Shown here: one piece after another, positions 32,726 through 41,456 of the stretch
Layout: each line of letters opens with the position of its first letter
How positions within the stretch are numbered: the stretch's first letter is position 1
Translations under genes and position numbers: made by a program
Source: Syntrophales bacterium
GTDB taxonomy: Bacteria; Desulfobacterota; Syntrophia; Syntrophales; UBA2210
Assembly: GCA_023230565.1 (NCBI GenBank)
Contig: JALNXD010000018.1
Coordinates: 1-51,702 of the forward strand
Length of the DNA stretch: 51,702 nt
Reading direction: 5' to 3'
Notes under the pieces: model-generated
The model's database searches: none
What the model saw: only the letters and a program-made list of their open reading frames with translations
Told to the model about the DNA's origin: nothing

Positions 32726-34207
32726 ATGGAAATTGTGACGTCGGCAAAGCCTTTGCTTGCCGTTCTTGTTTCTCTGATCGGATCGCTTCTTATTGTATGC
32801 GCGGGGAAAAAACCGAATTTAAGAGAAAGTGCAAGCATTGTACTTGCCCTCCTCAAATTCGGAATCGTTGCTTCAATGCTTCCTGCCGTCCTGAAAGGCA
32901 AAAATATCTTTTTCAATCTGATTGACGTAATTCCAGGAGTGGGAATTGCTTTTCGTGTCGATGCGTTAGGAATATTATTCGCTCTCGTCGCCTCATCACT
33001 ATGGATAGTGACCACTCTTTATTCAATTGGATATATGCGGCCACTAAGAGAGCATTCACAAACAAGATATTTCGCTTTTTTCAGCCTTGCTCTTTCCGCT
33101 GCTATCGGAGTTGCTTTTTCAGCTAATCTTCTCACCTTATATTTGTTTTATGAAATGCTTTCGCTGTCCACATATCCTCTTGTGACTCATCATCAGGATG
33201 AAGAAGCCCGCCATGCAGGAAGAAAATATTTAACGTATTTGATGGGAACTTCAATTGCTTTTTTATTGCCTGCTGTTATTATTACGTATTATCTTACAGG
33301 GACTCTTGACTTTACTGATCAGGGAATTATGGAAGGAAAAGGGGGAAGTGTAATTCTGACAATTGTCTTTTTCCTTTTCATATTCGGAACCGGAAAAGCT
33401 GCTATAATGCCAATCCATTCCTGGCTTCCTTCTGCAATGGTAGCCCCCACGCCGGTGAGCGCCCTTCTTCATGCGGTAGCGGTAGTAAAGGTCGGCGTAT
33501 TTTCAGTCTTGCGCGTGTGCTTGAATATATATGGCATAAAGCTTATGCACGAACTGACCCTCGATATAATGCTGCTTTATTTGATATCGTTTACGATTAT
33601 AATAGGTTCGCTGTTTGCATTGCGGCAGGATGATCTGAAGGCGAGGCTCGCCTATTCAACAGTCAGTCAGTTGTCCTATATTGTAATGGGCGGAGGCCTC
33701 CTGAGTGTAATCGGTATGACCGGAGGCATCATTCATATTGTTATGCATGCGTTTGGAAAAATAACGCTTTTCTTTTGCGCTGGTGCAATTATCGTTAATA
33801 CCGGTTTTAAAAAGATTAGCGAAATGAAAGGAATCGGAAAAATGATGCCGGTCACAATGGCAGCGTTTTTCTTTGGTTCGCTCAGTATTATAGGCATACC
33901 ACCCTTTGCCGGTTTTCTCAGTAAATGGTATCTTGCACTCGGCAGTATCGAGGCCGGTCATTTACCTGTTCTGATCGTAATTCTGACAAGCTCCCTTTTG
34001 AATGCAGCGTACTTTCTCCCGATCACCTATAATGCGTTTTTTTCGAGCGGCACCAATTTCAATGCTTCCACTCGTATGAGGGAAGCCCCTGTTTTTGCAG
34101 TGATGCCGCCTGTGATAACGGCGCTTATCTCTTTTGGCCTCTTTGTGTATCCGGAAATATTCATTAAGCTTGCAAAAATAGCGGCGAATGCGGCATTCGG
34201 AAATTAA
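32726..34207 (+). CDS. Mrp/NuoM-type proton-translocating antiporter subunit (D-like)
   Basis: 493 residues, about 14 transmembrane helices, of the proton_antipo_M family (MrpA/MrpD, NuoL/M/N). Key residues are present: the helix-5 Glu in LYLFYEMLSLSTYPLV, the helix-7 Lys in FGTGKAAIMPIHSWLPSAMVAPTPVSALLHAVAVVKVGV, and the helix-8 Lys in HIVMHAFGKITLFF. It stands 8.7 kb and five signalling genes before the rest of the Mrp subunits and has a GGGG ribosome binding site. With the small MbhD- and MbhE-like subunits at 43324 and 43566 it may replace the large fused MrpA, whose N-terminal half is missing from the locus. Confidence 0.9.
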   Translation: MEIVTSAKPLLAVLVSLIGSLLIVCAGKKPNLRESASIVLALLKFGIVASMLPAVLKGKNIFFNLIDVIPGVGIAFRVDALGILFALVASSLWIVTTLYSIGYMRPLREHSQTRYFAFFSLALSAAIGVAFSANLLTLYLFYEMLSLSTYPLVTHHQDEEARHAGRKYLTYLMGTSIAFLLPAVIITYYLTGTLDFTDQGIMEGKGGSVILTIVFFLFIFGTGKAAIMPIHSWLPSAMVAPTPVSALLHAVAVVKVGVFSVLRVCLNIYGIKLMHELTLDIMLLYLISFTIIIGSLFALRQDDLKARLAYSTVSQLSYIVMGGGLLSVIGMTGGIIHIVMHAFGKITLFFCAGAIIVNTGFKKISEMKGIGKMMPVTMAAFFFGSLSIIGIPPFAGFLSKWYLALGSIEAGHLPVLIVILTSSLLNAAYFLPITYNAFFSSGTNFNASTRMREAPVFAVMPPVITALISFGLFVYPEIFIKLAKIAANAAFGN

Positions 34208-34288
34208 ATTCTTCACTTGTCGGCACGAGAGGTGTCACGATTCAGGAACAAGGAAAAAAGTAATCCCTCAACTGGACAAAAGGGAACC

Positions 34289-37200
34289 ATGGTTGAAATT
34301 TTCAAGAAATCAAGAATAGCCATAGTTGGCGGTGGGAGAGTATGTAAGGACATACTTAAAATAATTCTCAATCCGGATTTCTCTTATCTTGAAACAGAAA
34401 TAACCGGAGTTGCCGATCTTGATGAAAATGCAAAAGGTCTCGCGTACGCAAAAAAAAGGAAGATTTTTACTACCAGTGATTACCTTGATCTCTTTGATCA
34501 CAGCTCTTTTGATATACTTATAGAACTTACAGGCAATAATGATTTTTTGCAGATATTAAGAAGGCAAAAACCGCATGGGGTTCGGCTGATCGATCATTTT
34601 GAAGCCGTATCGCTATGGGATTTCCTGCAAATTGCGAACAAAAAGCTTACTCATCGGAAAAGTTTAAAGAAAACACTGGCAGAAGAATTTCATCTGAAGG
34701 ATGATGTGATCGCATCAGTCGAAAGCAAGTTTACTGAATTCTCAAAAGATTTGGCCGGAATAATCAGCGACAGGACGCGCCACATACAGGCAGTTGAAAA
34801 AAAGCTCGTGAGAAGAGAACGCATTCTTTCCCAGATCATTCAGGGAAGTGCCGTTCCCGTTTTTGTGATTGACACGAATCACAATGTGACACACTGGAAT
34901 AAAGCTCTGGAGATGCTGACCGGCCACACCGCTTCCGACCTGATCGGAACCAGGGATCACTGGAAAGCCTTTTATTCGGAAGATCAGCCGTGTATGGCTG
35001 ATTTTGTTGTTGATGGAATTTCCAGAAAGCGTATCGAACGTTATTATGGCAAACGGCTTAGGCCGCTGACTTTTTTAAAAGGCGCGTATCAGGCGGAAGA
35101 TTTTTTTCCAACCCTTGGTGTTTCCGGCAGATGGCTATATTTTACCGCTGCCCCTATACGGACAATCGATGGAAGGATTCAGGGGGCTATTGAAACTCTC
35201 TGGGATGTCACAGAAGAACGGCAAGCCAAGCAGATGCTTGAAAATCTGGTAGCGCTGGAGAAGTCGATTCTCGATGCCATTCCTACTGCTGTTCTTGTTT
35301 TGAGGCGCCGAAAGATAGAATTTGCGAATGATGCAGTCGAACCTGTGTTCGGATGGAAGCCCGATGAACTGATAGGCAAGAGCACGCGAATCTTGTACCG
35401 CAACAATAGCGAATATAATGAAATAGGTGAACTATTCTATGGAGCTTTGGCAAAGAACCGTTCTTTCGGTTATGAATTTCCGTGCGTGAAAAAAAGTGGA
35501 CGAGAAATTCTCTGCTCAATGAGAAGTGCAAGAATAGGCGATGAGCTTAAAGAGCAGTCAGTCGTTGTCGCATATGAAGATATTACAGAGCGCACGAAAG
35601 CCGAAAAGGAATTGGTTAAGCGTGAAAAAACGCTTTCTGAAATAATTCAGGGTATCAGCATTCCGGCTTTTGTAATTGATCGCGAACATACTGTGATTCA
35701 TTGGAATAGAGCCCTGGAACGTTTGACCGGATATAAGGCACACGAAATCATAGGCACATCCAGACACTGGGAAGCATTCTATACAGGTGAAAAACCGATA
35801 TTGGCGGATCTTATTGTTGATAAGGCTGACTTCAATGAAATTAAAAGGTACTACGGAGATAAAGGGAAAATTTCACAATTTATTGAAGGTGCATATGAGG
35901 CGGAAAATTTTTTCCCCCGCATGGGACGGAAAGGCCGGTGGCTTTATATTACGGCAGCGCCGATTAAAGGGGCAGACGGAACCGTTGAAGGCGCGATCGA
36001 GACTTTTTGGGACATTACTGCATCAAAACTGCTTCATACTGAGCGCGAAAAGCATATCCGTCAATTAATAGCACTTTGGGAAATTACCAGCGCATTAAGT
36101 GCGACACTGGACCTGGACGAAACACTGAATGCCGCATTGACAAGCATTGTGGGACATCTTGATTTAGACAGTGCCGGAGTGTATCTGAAAGAAAAGGGAG
36201 ATCTCTTCCAGGTTGCTTCATCGATAGGTTACGCACAATCATTTTATCAAAAAGGGAGCACCGTTCGATCTGACGGGATAGTAGGTGAAACAGCGCGGAA
36301 AAGGGAAATAGTATTTCTGGAAGATGTAAAACTCGCAAATACTCCGTATAAGGAATTTGCAATGAATGAAGGTCTAAAATCGGCAGCATACATTCCCTTG
36401 ATTTCCAATAAAGGGGTTTTTGGAGTCATGCGGGTTTCAAGCCATACCGCGAGCAGATTTTCCGAACAGGATAAAAATGTCCTGTCCATAATAGGTAATC
36501 ACTTGTCCTTGCAGATAGAAAATGCCCGGCTGCATCACGAAACCAAAATGTTCGGGAAAAGCCTTGAAATTAAAGTTAAAGAAAAGACTCGCGAACTTCA
36601 GGCGTCTTATCACAGCCTGAGAAGCTCTGAAGAGAAATACCGCACATTATTTGATGCAGATCCTAGTCCGATATTTATTTTTGACAGGCACACATTGCAA
36701 ATTCTCGATGTCAATGCGACGGCTGTTGATTGCTACGGATATGCCAGGACAGATTTCCTCGACATGACTTTTGCTGATTTGAGCAATACGCCGGACAGGG
36801 AATTTGCAGATATGTTGCGTAAGATAAAATTCAATGAATCGCGGTTTTATCCAAAAAAAATTCATAAGAAGGGAAACGGCTCATTCTTTTACGTCGATGT
36901 ACATGTCAGTTCTATCAGGTTTACTGAGCGTGAATGCCTCATAGCGACAACACCTGATATAACCGAGAATGTGCGTAAAGAAACGCAGCTTATCCAGGCA
37001 AGTAAAATGGCAACCCTGGGGACAATGGCATCGGGAATAGCCCATGAAATCAGTCAACCACTCAATGTAATTCAAGTGTGCGCCGATTATTTTATAAAAA
37101 CCTTGAAAAAGGGAGATAAAATAAATGATCAGGATCTTTGGGTCATGTGTGAAGAAATAAAAAAAAATGTTGACCGGGCAGCCCGCACAATAAAGCATAT

Positions 37201-37711
37201 GAAAGATTTTTCACGACAGTCGGAAGTGAGCAGTGATAGAATATCGATAAATAAACCGATTACGGACGTTTTTAAAATTCTCGGGCAGCAACTGCGCGTA
37301 CATCAGATAGAAATAAATCTTGACCTGGATGACAAAATTCCATGCATAAATGCAGATCACAATAGAATGGAGCAGGTTTTTATCAATCTCGTAACAAATG
37401 CGATGGATGCTCTTGATGAAAAAAAAGGTAAATATAAGAAAAGTGATGACCCAAAGAAAATATCAATACGTTCCTTTGCGGAAAATGAAAGAGTGGTGGT
37501 AACGGTTTCTGATAATGGTACAGGGATACCGGAAAAGGTAAAAGAAAAAATATTTGAACCCTTTTTTACGACAAAGAGTGTGGGGAAGGGCACCGGACTT
37601 GGCATGAGCATAAGCTACGGAATAATAACCGATTATAACGGAACAATTGAAGTTGAGAGTACTGAGGGCGCCGGTACGGCGTTCAGGCTTTCTTTTCCGG
37701 CCATATTGTAA
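34289..37711 (+). CDS. Large hybrid sensor kinase: Rossmann-like domain, four PAS, GAF, kinase
   Basis: From the ATG at 34289 (AAAAGGGAA upstream) 1140 residues; the open frame to TTG 34217 is less likely. Order: Rossmann-like nucleotide-binding domain (1-120) with IAIVGGGRVCKDILKIIL, then ITGVADLDENAKGLAYAKKR and IELTGNNDFL; coiled coil; PAS1 (180-310); a different PAS2 (320-437); PAS3 (450-580), a near-copy of PAS1; GAF (590-750); PAS4 (about 785-895); HisKA with IAHEISQPLNVIQ; HATPase with NLVTNAMDALDEKK, DNGTGIP and GKGTGLGMSI. No transmembrane helix, so it senses cytoplasmic signals, perhaps NAD(P)H. Lies just after the antiporter subunit and 27 bases before another kinase gene. It probably phosphorylates the receivers encoded next. 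Confidence 0.9.
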   Translation: MVEIFKKSRIAIVGGGRVCKDILKIILNPDFSYLETEITGVADLDENAKGLAYAKKRKIFTTSDYLDLFDHSSFDILIELTGNNDFLQILRRQKPHGVRLIDHFEAVSLWDFLQIANKKLTHRKSLKKTLAEEFHLKDDVIASVESKFTEFSKDLAGIISDRTRHIQAVEKKLVRRERILSQIIQGSAVPVFVIDTNHNVTHWNKALEMLTGHTASDLIGTRDHWKAFYSEDQPCMADFVVDGISRKRIERYYGKRLRPLTFLKGAYQAEDFFPTLGVSGRWLYFTAAPIRTIDGRIQGAIETLWDVTEERQAKQMLENLVALEKSILDAIPTAVLVLRRRKIEFANDAVEPVFGWKPDELIGKSTRILYRNNSEYNEIGELFYGALAKNRSFGYEFPCVKKSGREILCSMRSARIGDELKEQSVVVAYEDITERTKAEKELVKREKTLSEIIQGISIPAFVIDREHTVIHWNRALERLTGYKAHEIIGTSRHWEAFYTGEKPILADLIVDKADFNEIKRYYGDKGKISQFIEGAYEAENFFPRMGRKGRWLYITAAPIKGADGTVEGAIETFWDITASKLLHTEREKHIRQLIALWEITSALSATLDLDETLNAALTSIVGHLDLDSAGVYLKEKGDLFQVASSIGYAQSFYQKGSTVRSDGIVGETARKREIVFLEDVKLANTPYKEFAMNEGLKSAAYIPLISNKGVFGVMRVSSHTASRFSEQDKNVLSIIGNHLSLQIENARLHHETKMFGKSLEIKVKEKTRELQASYHSLRSSEEKYRTLFDADPSPIFIFDRHTLQILDVNATAVDCYGYARTDFLDMTFADLSNTPDREFADMLRKIKFNESRFYPKKIHKKGNGSFFYVDVHVSSIRFTERECLIATTPDITENVRKETQLIQASKMATLGTMASGIAHEISQPLNVIQVCADYFIKTLKKGDKINDQDLWVMCEEIKKNVDRAARTIKHMKDFSRQSEVSSDRISINKPITDVFKILGQQLRVHQIEINLDLDDKIPCINADHNRMEQVFINLVTNAMDALDEKKGKYKKSDDPKKISIRSFAENERVVVTVSDNGTGIPEKVKEKIFEPFFTTKSVGKGTGLGMSISYGIITDYNGTIEVESTEGAGTAFRLSFPAIL

Positions 37712-37738
37712 AAAATCGGTGTTATAAAGTACGCAACT

Positions 37739-39262
37739 ATGGATAAAAATAAAATTCTGTTTATTGATGATGAAGAAGCTATATTGAAGGTTTTATCCAT
37801 CTCTTTAAAAAGTGATGGATATGATGTCGTTACTGCCCGAAGCGGCACAGAAGGAATCGCTCTTTTCAAGAAGGAGACGCCGGGTATCGTACTGACGGAT
37901 TTGAAAATGCCGGGGATGGACGGCATCGAAGTTCTGAAGAGGGTAAAAAAAATAAATACCGATGCTGAAGTGATAGTGATAACAGGACATGGAGATATGG
38001 ATTCGGCTATAGACGCCCTCAAATACGGAGCCTCGGATTTTATAAACAAGCCGGTAAAAGATGAGGCGCTGAAGATTGCTCTTGAGCGTGCCAGAGAAAA
38101 ACTCACGATACGGGATACACTGAATTCCTATACGATGGATCTGGAAAATATGTGTGAAATTGCCATTGGTGAGGTGAAGAGGAAATCTGTTTTTCAGGAT
38201 AAACTGATCACGAGCTCAAACGACGGTATCGTGGCTACCGATGAGGATGGCGTCATTATAATTTTTAATCCGGGAGCAGAGAGAATTTTTGGTTATGCGA
38301 GAATTGAAGTTATAAGGAAAATGCATTTCCAGCAGCTGTATCCTGAGGCAATAACTGAAGAATTCAATAGCGGTTTTCGCCGCAGGCGCGGTAAAAAAGG
38401 ATGGGGCTGGAAAGAGGTGATAATAAAGAACAAAGAAGGATCAGAGGTTCCGGTACAGTTTTCAGGGACCCTCCTTTATGATGAAGAGACAGTCATCGGC
38501 AGTGTCGGTTTTTTTCAGGACTTGCGAGAGATAAAAAGGCTTCAGCAGGAGCTTGTCAATTCCGAGCGATTAGCTGCGATCGGTCAGACCGTGGCCAGAC
38601 TCGCCCACTATATCAAAAATATACTTGCCGGGTTAAAAGGCGGTACATATATCGTAAATATAGGTCTTGACAAGAATGACACCGATAAGCTAAAAACTGG
38701 CTGGAATATGGTTCAAAAGAATGTGGCCCGTGTTTCTTCATTGGTTGCTGATCTGCTCTCATATTCCAAAGAGCGTGAACCTGAATATCAAAACTGTTCT
38801 CCTAACGATATTGCTCAAGACGTGTGCGAATTGATGGAATCGAAGGCTGCTGAAAATGAAGTTGAGATCATACGGGAATTCGACAGGTCAATCAGATCCG
38901 TTTCAATGGATCCAAATGCAATTCACCGATCACTTCTGAATTTAGTTTCAAATGCAATCGATGCATGTATATACGATCTTGATGTCACCAAAAAAAAGCA
39001 TCGAATCCAGGTAAAAACAAAATTGGAAGATAATGACACGATCTCGTTCGAAGTAAAAGATAACGGGACGGGAATAAACGATGAAGTTAAGGCGAAACTC
39101 TTTACAGCCTTTTTCAGTACCAAGGGTGGCAAAGGGACTGGTCTCGGGCTCCTTGTTACTCAGAAGCTGATACAGGAACACGGCGGCTCGATAAAAGTTG
39201 CGTCGAAGACAGGAAAGGGTTCGAGTTTCCAGATGAGACTGCCGTACCGAAAGATTTCTTGA
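37739..39262 (+). CDS. Receiver-PAS-histidine kinase protein
   Basis: 507 residues. N-terminal receiver (FIDDEEAILKVL, phosphorylated Asp in VLTDLKMPGMDG, Lys in FINKPVK), a linker helix, one PAS domain (about 150-265, LITSSNDGIVATDEDG), then a HisKA-like region whose H box is LAHYIKNILAGLKGG (not the common AHE-x-x-NPL), and a HATPase with NLVSNAIDAC, DNGTGIN, and GKGTGLGLLVTQKL. The receiver at the front lets it accept phosphate from the kinase encoded just before it. Soluble. The AHYIKN-type H box is found in a minority of kinases with the same domain order. Confidence 0.9.
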   Translation: MDKNKILFIDDEEAILKVLSISLKSDGYDVVTARSGTEGIALFKKETPGIVLTDLKMPGMDGIEVLKRVKKINTDAEVIVITGHGDMDSAIDALKYGASDFINKPVKDEALKIALERAREKLTIRDTLNSYTMDLENMCEIAIGEVKRKSVFQDKLITSSNDGIVATDEDGVIIIFNPGAERIFGYARIEVIRKMHFQQLYPEAITEEFNSGFRRRRGKKGWGWKEVIIKNKEGSEVPVQFSGTLLYDEETVIGSVGFFQDLREIKRLQQELVNSERLAAIGQTVARLAHYIKNILAGLKGGTYIVNIGLDKNDTDKLKTGWNMVQKNVARVSSLVADLLSYSKEREPEYQNCSPNDIAQDVCELMESKAAENEVEIIREFDRSIRSVSMDPNAIHRSLLNLVSNAIDACIYDLDVTKKKHRIQVKTKLEDNDTISFEVKDNGTGINDEVKAKLFTAFFSTKGGKGTGLGLLVTQKLIQEHGGSIKVASKTGKGSSFQMRLPYRKIS

Positions 39263-39359
39263 TCTTTGAACAGGGTAGAATCTGTAAACTCAAGGTCTGC
39301 GGCTTTTCTGCTGTCTAAGGCCGGAATTATATCTGCGAATCAGATAAAGGAGGACTGGA

Positions 39360-39755
39360 ATGGCAAAAAAAGTGCTCACTGTGGATGATGATCCCGATAT
39401 AAGTGCATTTGTAAAGACGGTTTTGGAAGAAAACGGCTATAATGCAGTAATAGCCAAAAATGGAGAAACCGGGCTTTCTATGGCAAGAAAGGAAAAACCG
39501 GAATTAGTAATTCTGGATGTATTGATGCCTAAACAAAGCGGGATTAAAATGTACCGGGAACTAAAGAGTGATGTTGCTTTAAAAAACATTCCTGTCATTA
39601 TTTTGTCCGGAATTGCGAAACGGACGTTTCTTCGTTCCCAGGAAGCGTTAACTGAATTCGGCGATCTCCCTGTGCCGGAGCCGGAATTGTATATAGAAAA
39701 ACCTGTGGAGCCGGATGAACTTGCTGAAGCGGTAAAAAGTCTGATAGGCGGCTAA
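39360..39755 (+). CDS. Single-domain response regulator (CheY-like)
   Basis: 131 residues, only a receiver: VDDDPDISAFVKTVL (acidic pair), VILDVLMPKQSG (phosphorylated Asp), VIILSGI (Thr/Ser switch), EKPVEPDEL (Lys switch). An insertion of about 20 residues precedes the Lys (RTFLRSQEALTEFGDLPVPEP), unlike most CheY proteins. No output domain, so it acts by protein contacts or as a phosphate relay between the two kinases. AAAGGAGG ribosome binding site lies next to a small hairpin (TATCTG-CGAAT-CAGATA at 39330-39346). It is the last of the three signalling genes and is followed 27 bases later by a universal stress protein gene. Confidence 0.9.
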   Translation: MAKKVLTVDDDPDISAFVKTVLEENGYNAVIAKNGETGLSMARKEKPELVILDVLMPKQSGIKMYRELKSDVALKNIPVIILSGIAKRTFLRSQEALTEFGDLPVPEPELYIEKPVEPDELAEAVKSLIGG

Positions 39756-39781
39756 TTTCGAAACAGGTTCAGAGGAAAATA

Positions 39782-40663
39782 ATGAAAAATAAAAAACTAC
39801 TTTTTGTTACCCAGTTTGAAGAACTTTGGTTTGATGCGTTGCAATCACTGATGGATCTGCGAAAAGCAGGTTTCAATCATGCAGTGTTTCTTCATGTGAT
39901 ACAGCGCGATAAAGTAGCTATGCATCGAGGAAAAGGATACCTGAAAGATGAAGAAATCAAGCTTAGAGAAATAGCAAACGTTCGGTTTATCGATTGGGCG
40001 GAGAGTCTTTTCGAGCAGGGTATGGAAGTCGGTGCATATATTGTGGTTGGAAATCCACTGCCAAAAATAATTTCAACTGCTTCGGAAGAAGATGTGGATC
40101 TTATCGTAACCGGCTCTCATAAACAGGGAAAGTTTGAAGAATTGTATGGCGGGTCTGATACACTGGATGTGCTCCAGCGGACTTCAAAACCGGTTCTTAT
40201 CTACAAATATGTTCTTCCATCAGGAGCAGTAAATGAAAGGCCGTTCGAGCGACCCCTCCTTGCAGTAGATTGGTCGAATGCGAGTGAGCGGGCAGCCGAT
40301 CACCTTCTGGAGTACAAGAATATTCTTAAAAGTGTCGTAGTTATTCATGTGGCATCTGAAAAGGAATTTAAAGGGACGTCCGCAATGGATGTTCAGTCTA
40401 TAAGAAAAGAAAATAAAATGAAAATGGAAAAAATTTGTGAATCTTTTGAACGCCAAGGAATTCAGGCGGAATCACATTTATATATCGGAGACACCGGCGA
40501 GCAGATAGAAAAGGCGGCACGGGAACGCGAGGCAACAATGATTGTGGCAGGGACGACCGGGGTAAGTTCCCTCAAAGAACGGCTCCTGGGAGGAGTTGCG
40601 ACCAGACTTGTCAAATACACCGCGCTTCCGATACTGCTTGTTCCTGCTGGTACTGTAAAATAA
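39782..40663 (+). CDS. Tandem universal stress protein (two UspA domains)
   Basis: 293 residues with two UspA-type domains (about 1-145 and 155-293). The second carries a good nucleotide-binding loop, GTTGVSSLKERLLGG with VATRLVKYTALPILLV at the end, while the first has a divergent loop (GSHKQGKFEELYGG). UspA proteins bind ATP or AMP and often regulate transporters they are encoded with. It lies with another Usp-like protein between the signalling genes and the Mrp subunits, so it may tune the antiporter. Adequate spacing (26 bases after the receiver). Confidence 0.9.
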   Translation: MKNKKLLFVTQFEELWFDALQSLMDLRKAGFNHAVFLHVIQRDKVAMHRGKGYLKDEEIKLREIANVRFIDWAESLFEQGMEVGAYIVVGNPLPKIISTASEEDVDLIVTGSHKQGKFEELYGGSDTLDVLQRTSKPVLIYKYVLPSGAVNERPFERPLLAVDWSNASERAADHLLEYKNILKSVVVIHVASEKEFKGTSAMDVQSIRKENKMKMEKICESFERQGIQAESHLYIGDTGEQIEKAAREREATMIVAGTTGVSSLKERLLGGVATRLVKYTALPILLVPAGTVK

Positions 40664-40688
40664 TCGGAAGGGAAACTTCCGGGGGGAA

Positions 40689-41438
40689 ATGGGTAAAGAT
40701 ATAATTCTATATGCAACTGATTCGCAGGGAGACGATTTTTCAACAATCGTATCGAAGAAGATCGCGCCTCTTTCGCAGGATGAATCTTTGGAAATCCTTT
40801 GCGTATCCGCTTCTGTGAGCAAGAGGCATTTAAAGGACGAAGACAGCGGACCGGTTACAATCGTCCATGAAAAACATGATACTGTTTCGGCCGACTTGAT
40901 ACTCAACCGGGCAGCCAGTGCCAATGCAAATTTCATTGCCACCCGGTTCGATAATGACCGGAATGGGAATGTTTCGGACAAAATTTTAAGAAAGTCCCAG
41001 ATACCGCTCATAGTTATTAAGGGCGCCATATCTCCCCTCTCACTGTGGGACCACGTCATTGTGGCAACGAACTGGGATGCCGTATCTCACCATGCGCTCG
41101 ATTTTATCCTGAAGTACGGAAACCGGATTAGAGAGCCTGAAATAATACATGTAATTAATCAGAAACTGACTGTGAAAGACATGCGGCAGCTAAAAGAGCA
41201 GCTTCAGAGGACGAGAAGAATGTGTCTCGAAGCCGGTATTGATGCCGAAGCACATATATATGCAGGTGATGTCGGTGAAGAAATTTTAACCGCGGCCCAG
41301 GATTATAGAGGTTCTTTAATAGTAATTACGGAAAATCGAAAAAAACCGCTGCTAAAACGCGTGTTGCGAAGACGTATATCCTTTGAGGTAGTGCAAGATT
41401 CTGAAATACCTGTTATCGTGTTACCTTCAAATAATTGA
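40689..41438 (+). CDS. UspA-like protein with degenerate domains
   Basis: 249 residues. The first half (1-110) is a recognisable but diverged Usp fold: KDIILYATDS at the start, then ILRKSQIPLIVIKG at its end, with the nucleotide loop not conserved. The second half begins DHVIVATNWDAVSHHALDFILK and ends FEVVQDSEIPVIVLPSNN; again the G-x2-G-x9-G motif is absent (NRKKPLLKRVLRRR). It therefore probably does not bind ATP in the classic way. Start at the ATG at 40689 with GGGG upstream. Follows the other Usp gene after 25 bases and precedes mnhE-like by 18 bases. Confidence 0.8.
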   Translation: MGKDIILYATDSQGDDFSTIVSKKIAPLSQDESLEILCVSASVSKRHLKDEDSGPVTIVHEKHDTVSADLILNRAASANANFIATRFDNDRNGNVSDKILRKSQIPLIVIKGAISPLSLWDHVIVATNWDAVSHHALDFILKYGNRIREPEIIHVINQKLTVKDMRQLKEQLQRTRRMCLEAGIDAEAHIYAGDVGEEILTAAQDYRGSLIVITENRKKPLLKRVLRRRISFEVVQDSEIPVIVLPSNN

Positions 41439-41456
41439 AGATCTGAGGATTTGACG

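Noticed and set aside
39330..39346. Small hairpin TATCTG-CGAAT-CAGATA next to the receiver gene ribosome binding site
   Set aside because: Six-base A/T-rich stem; too weak to call a regulatory element.
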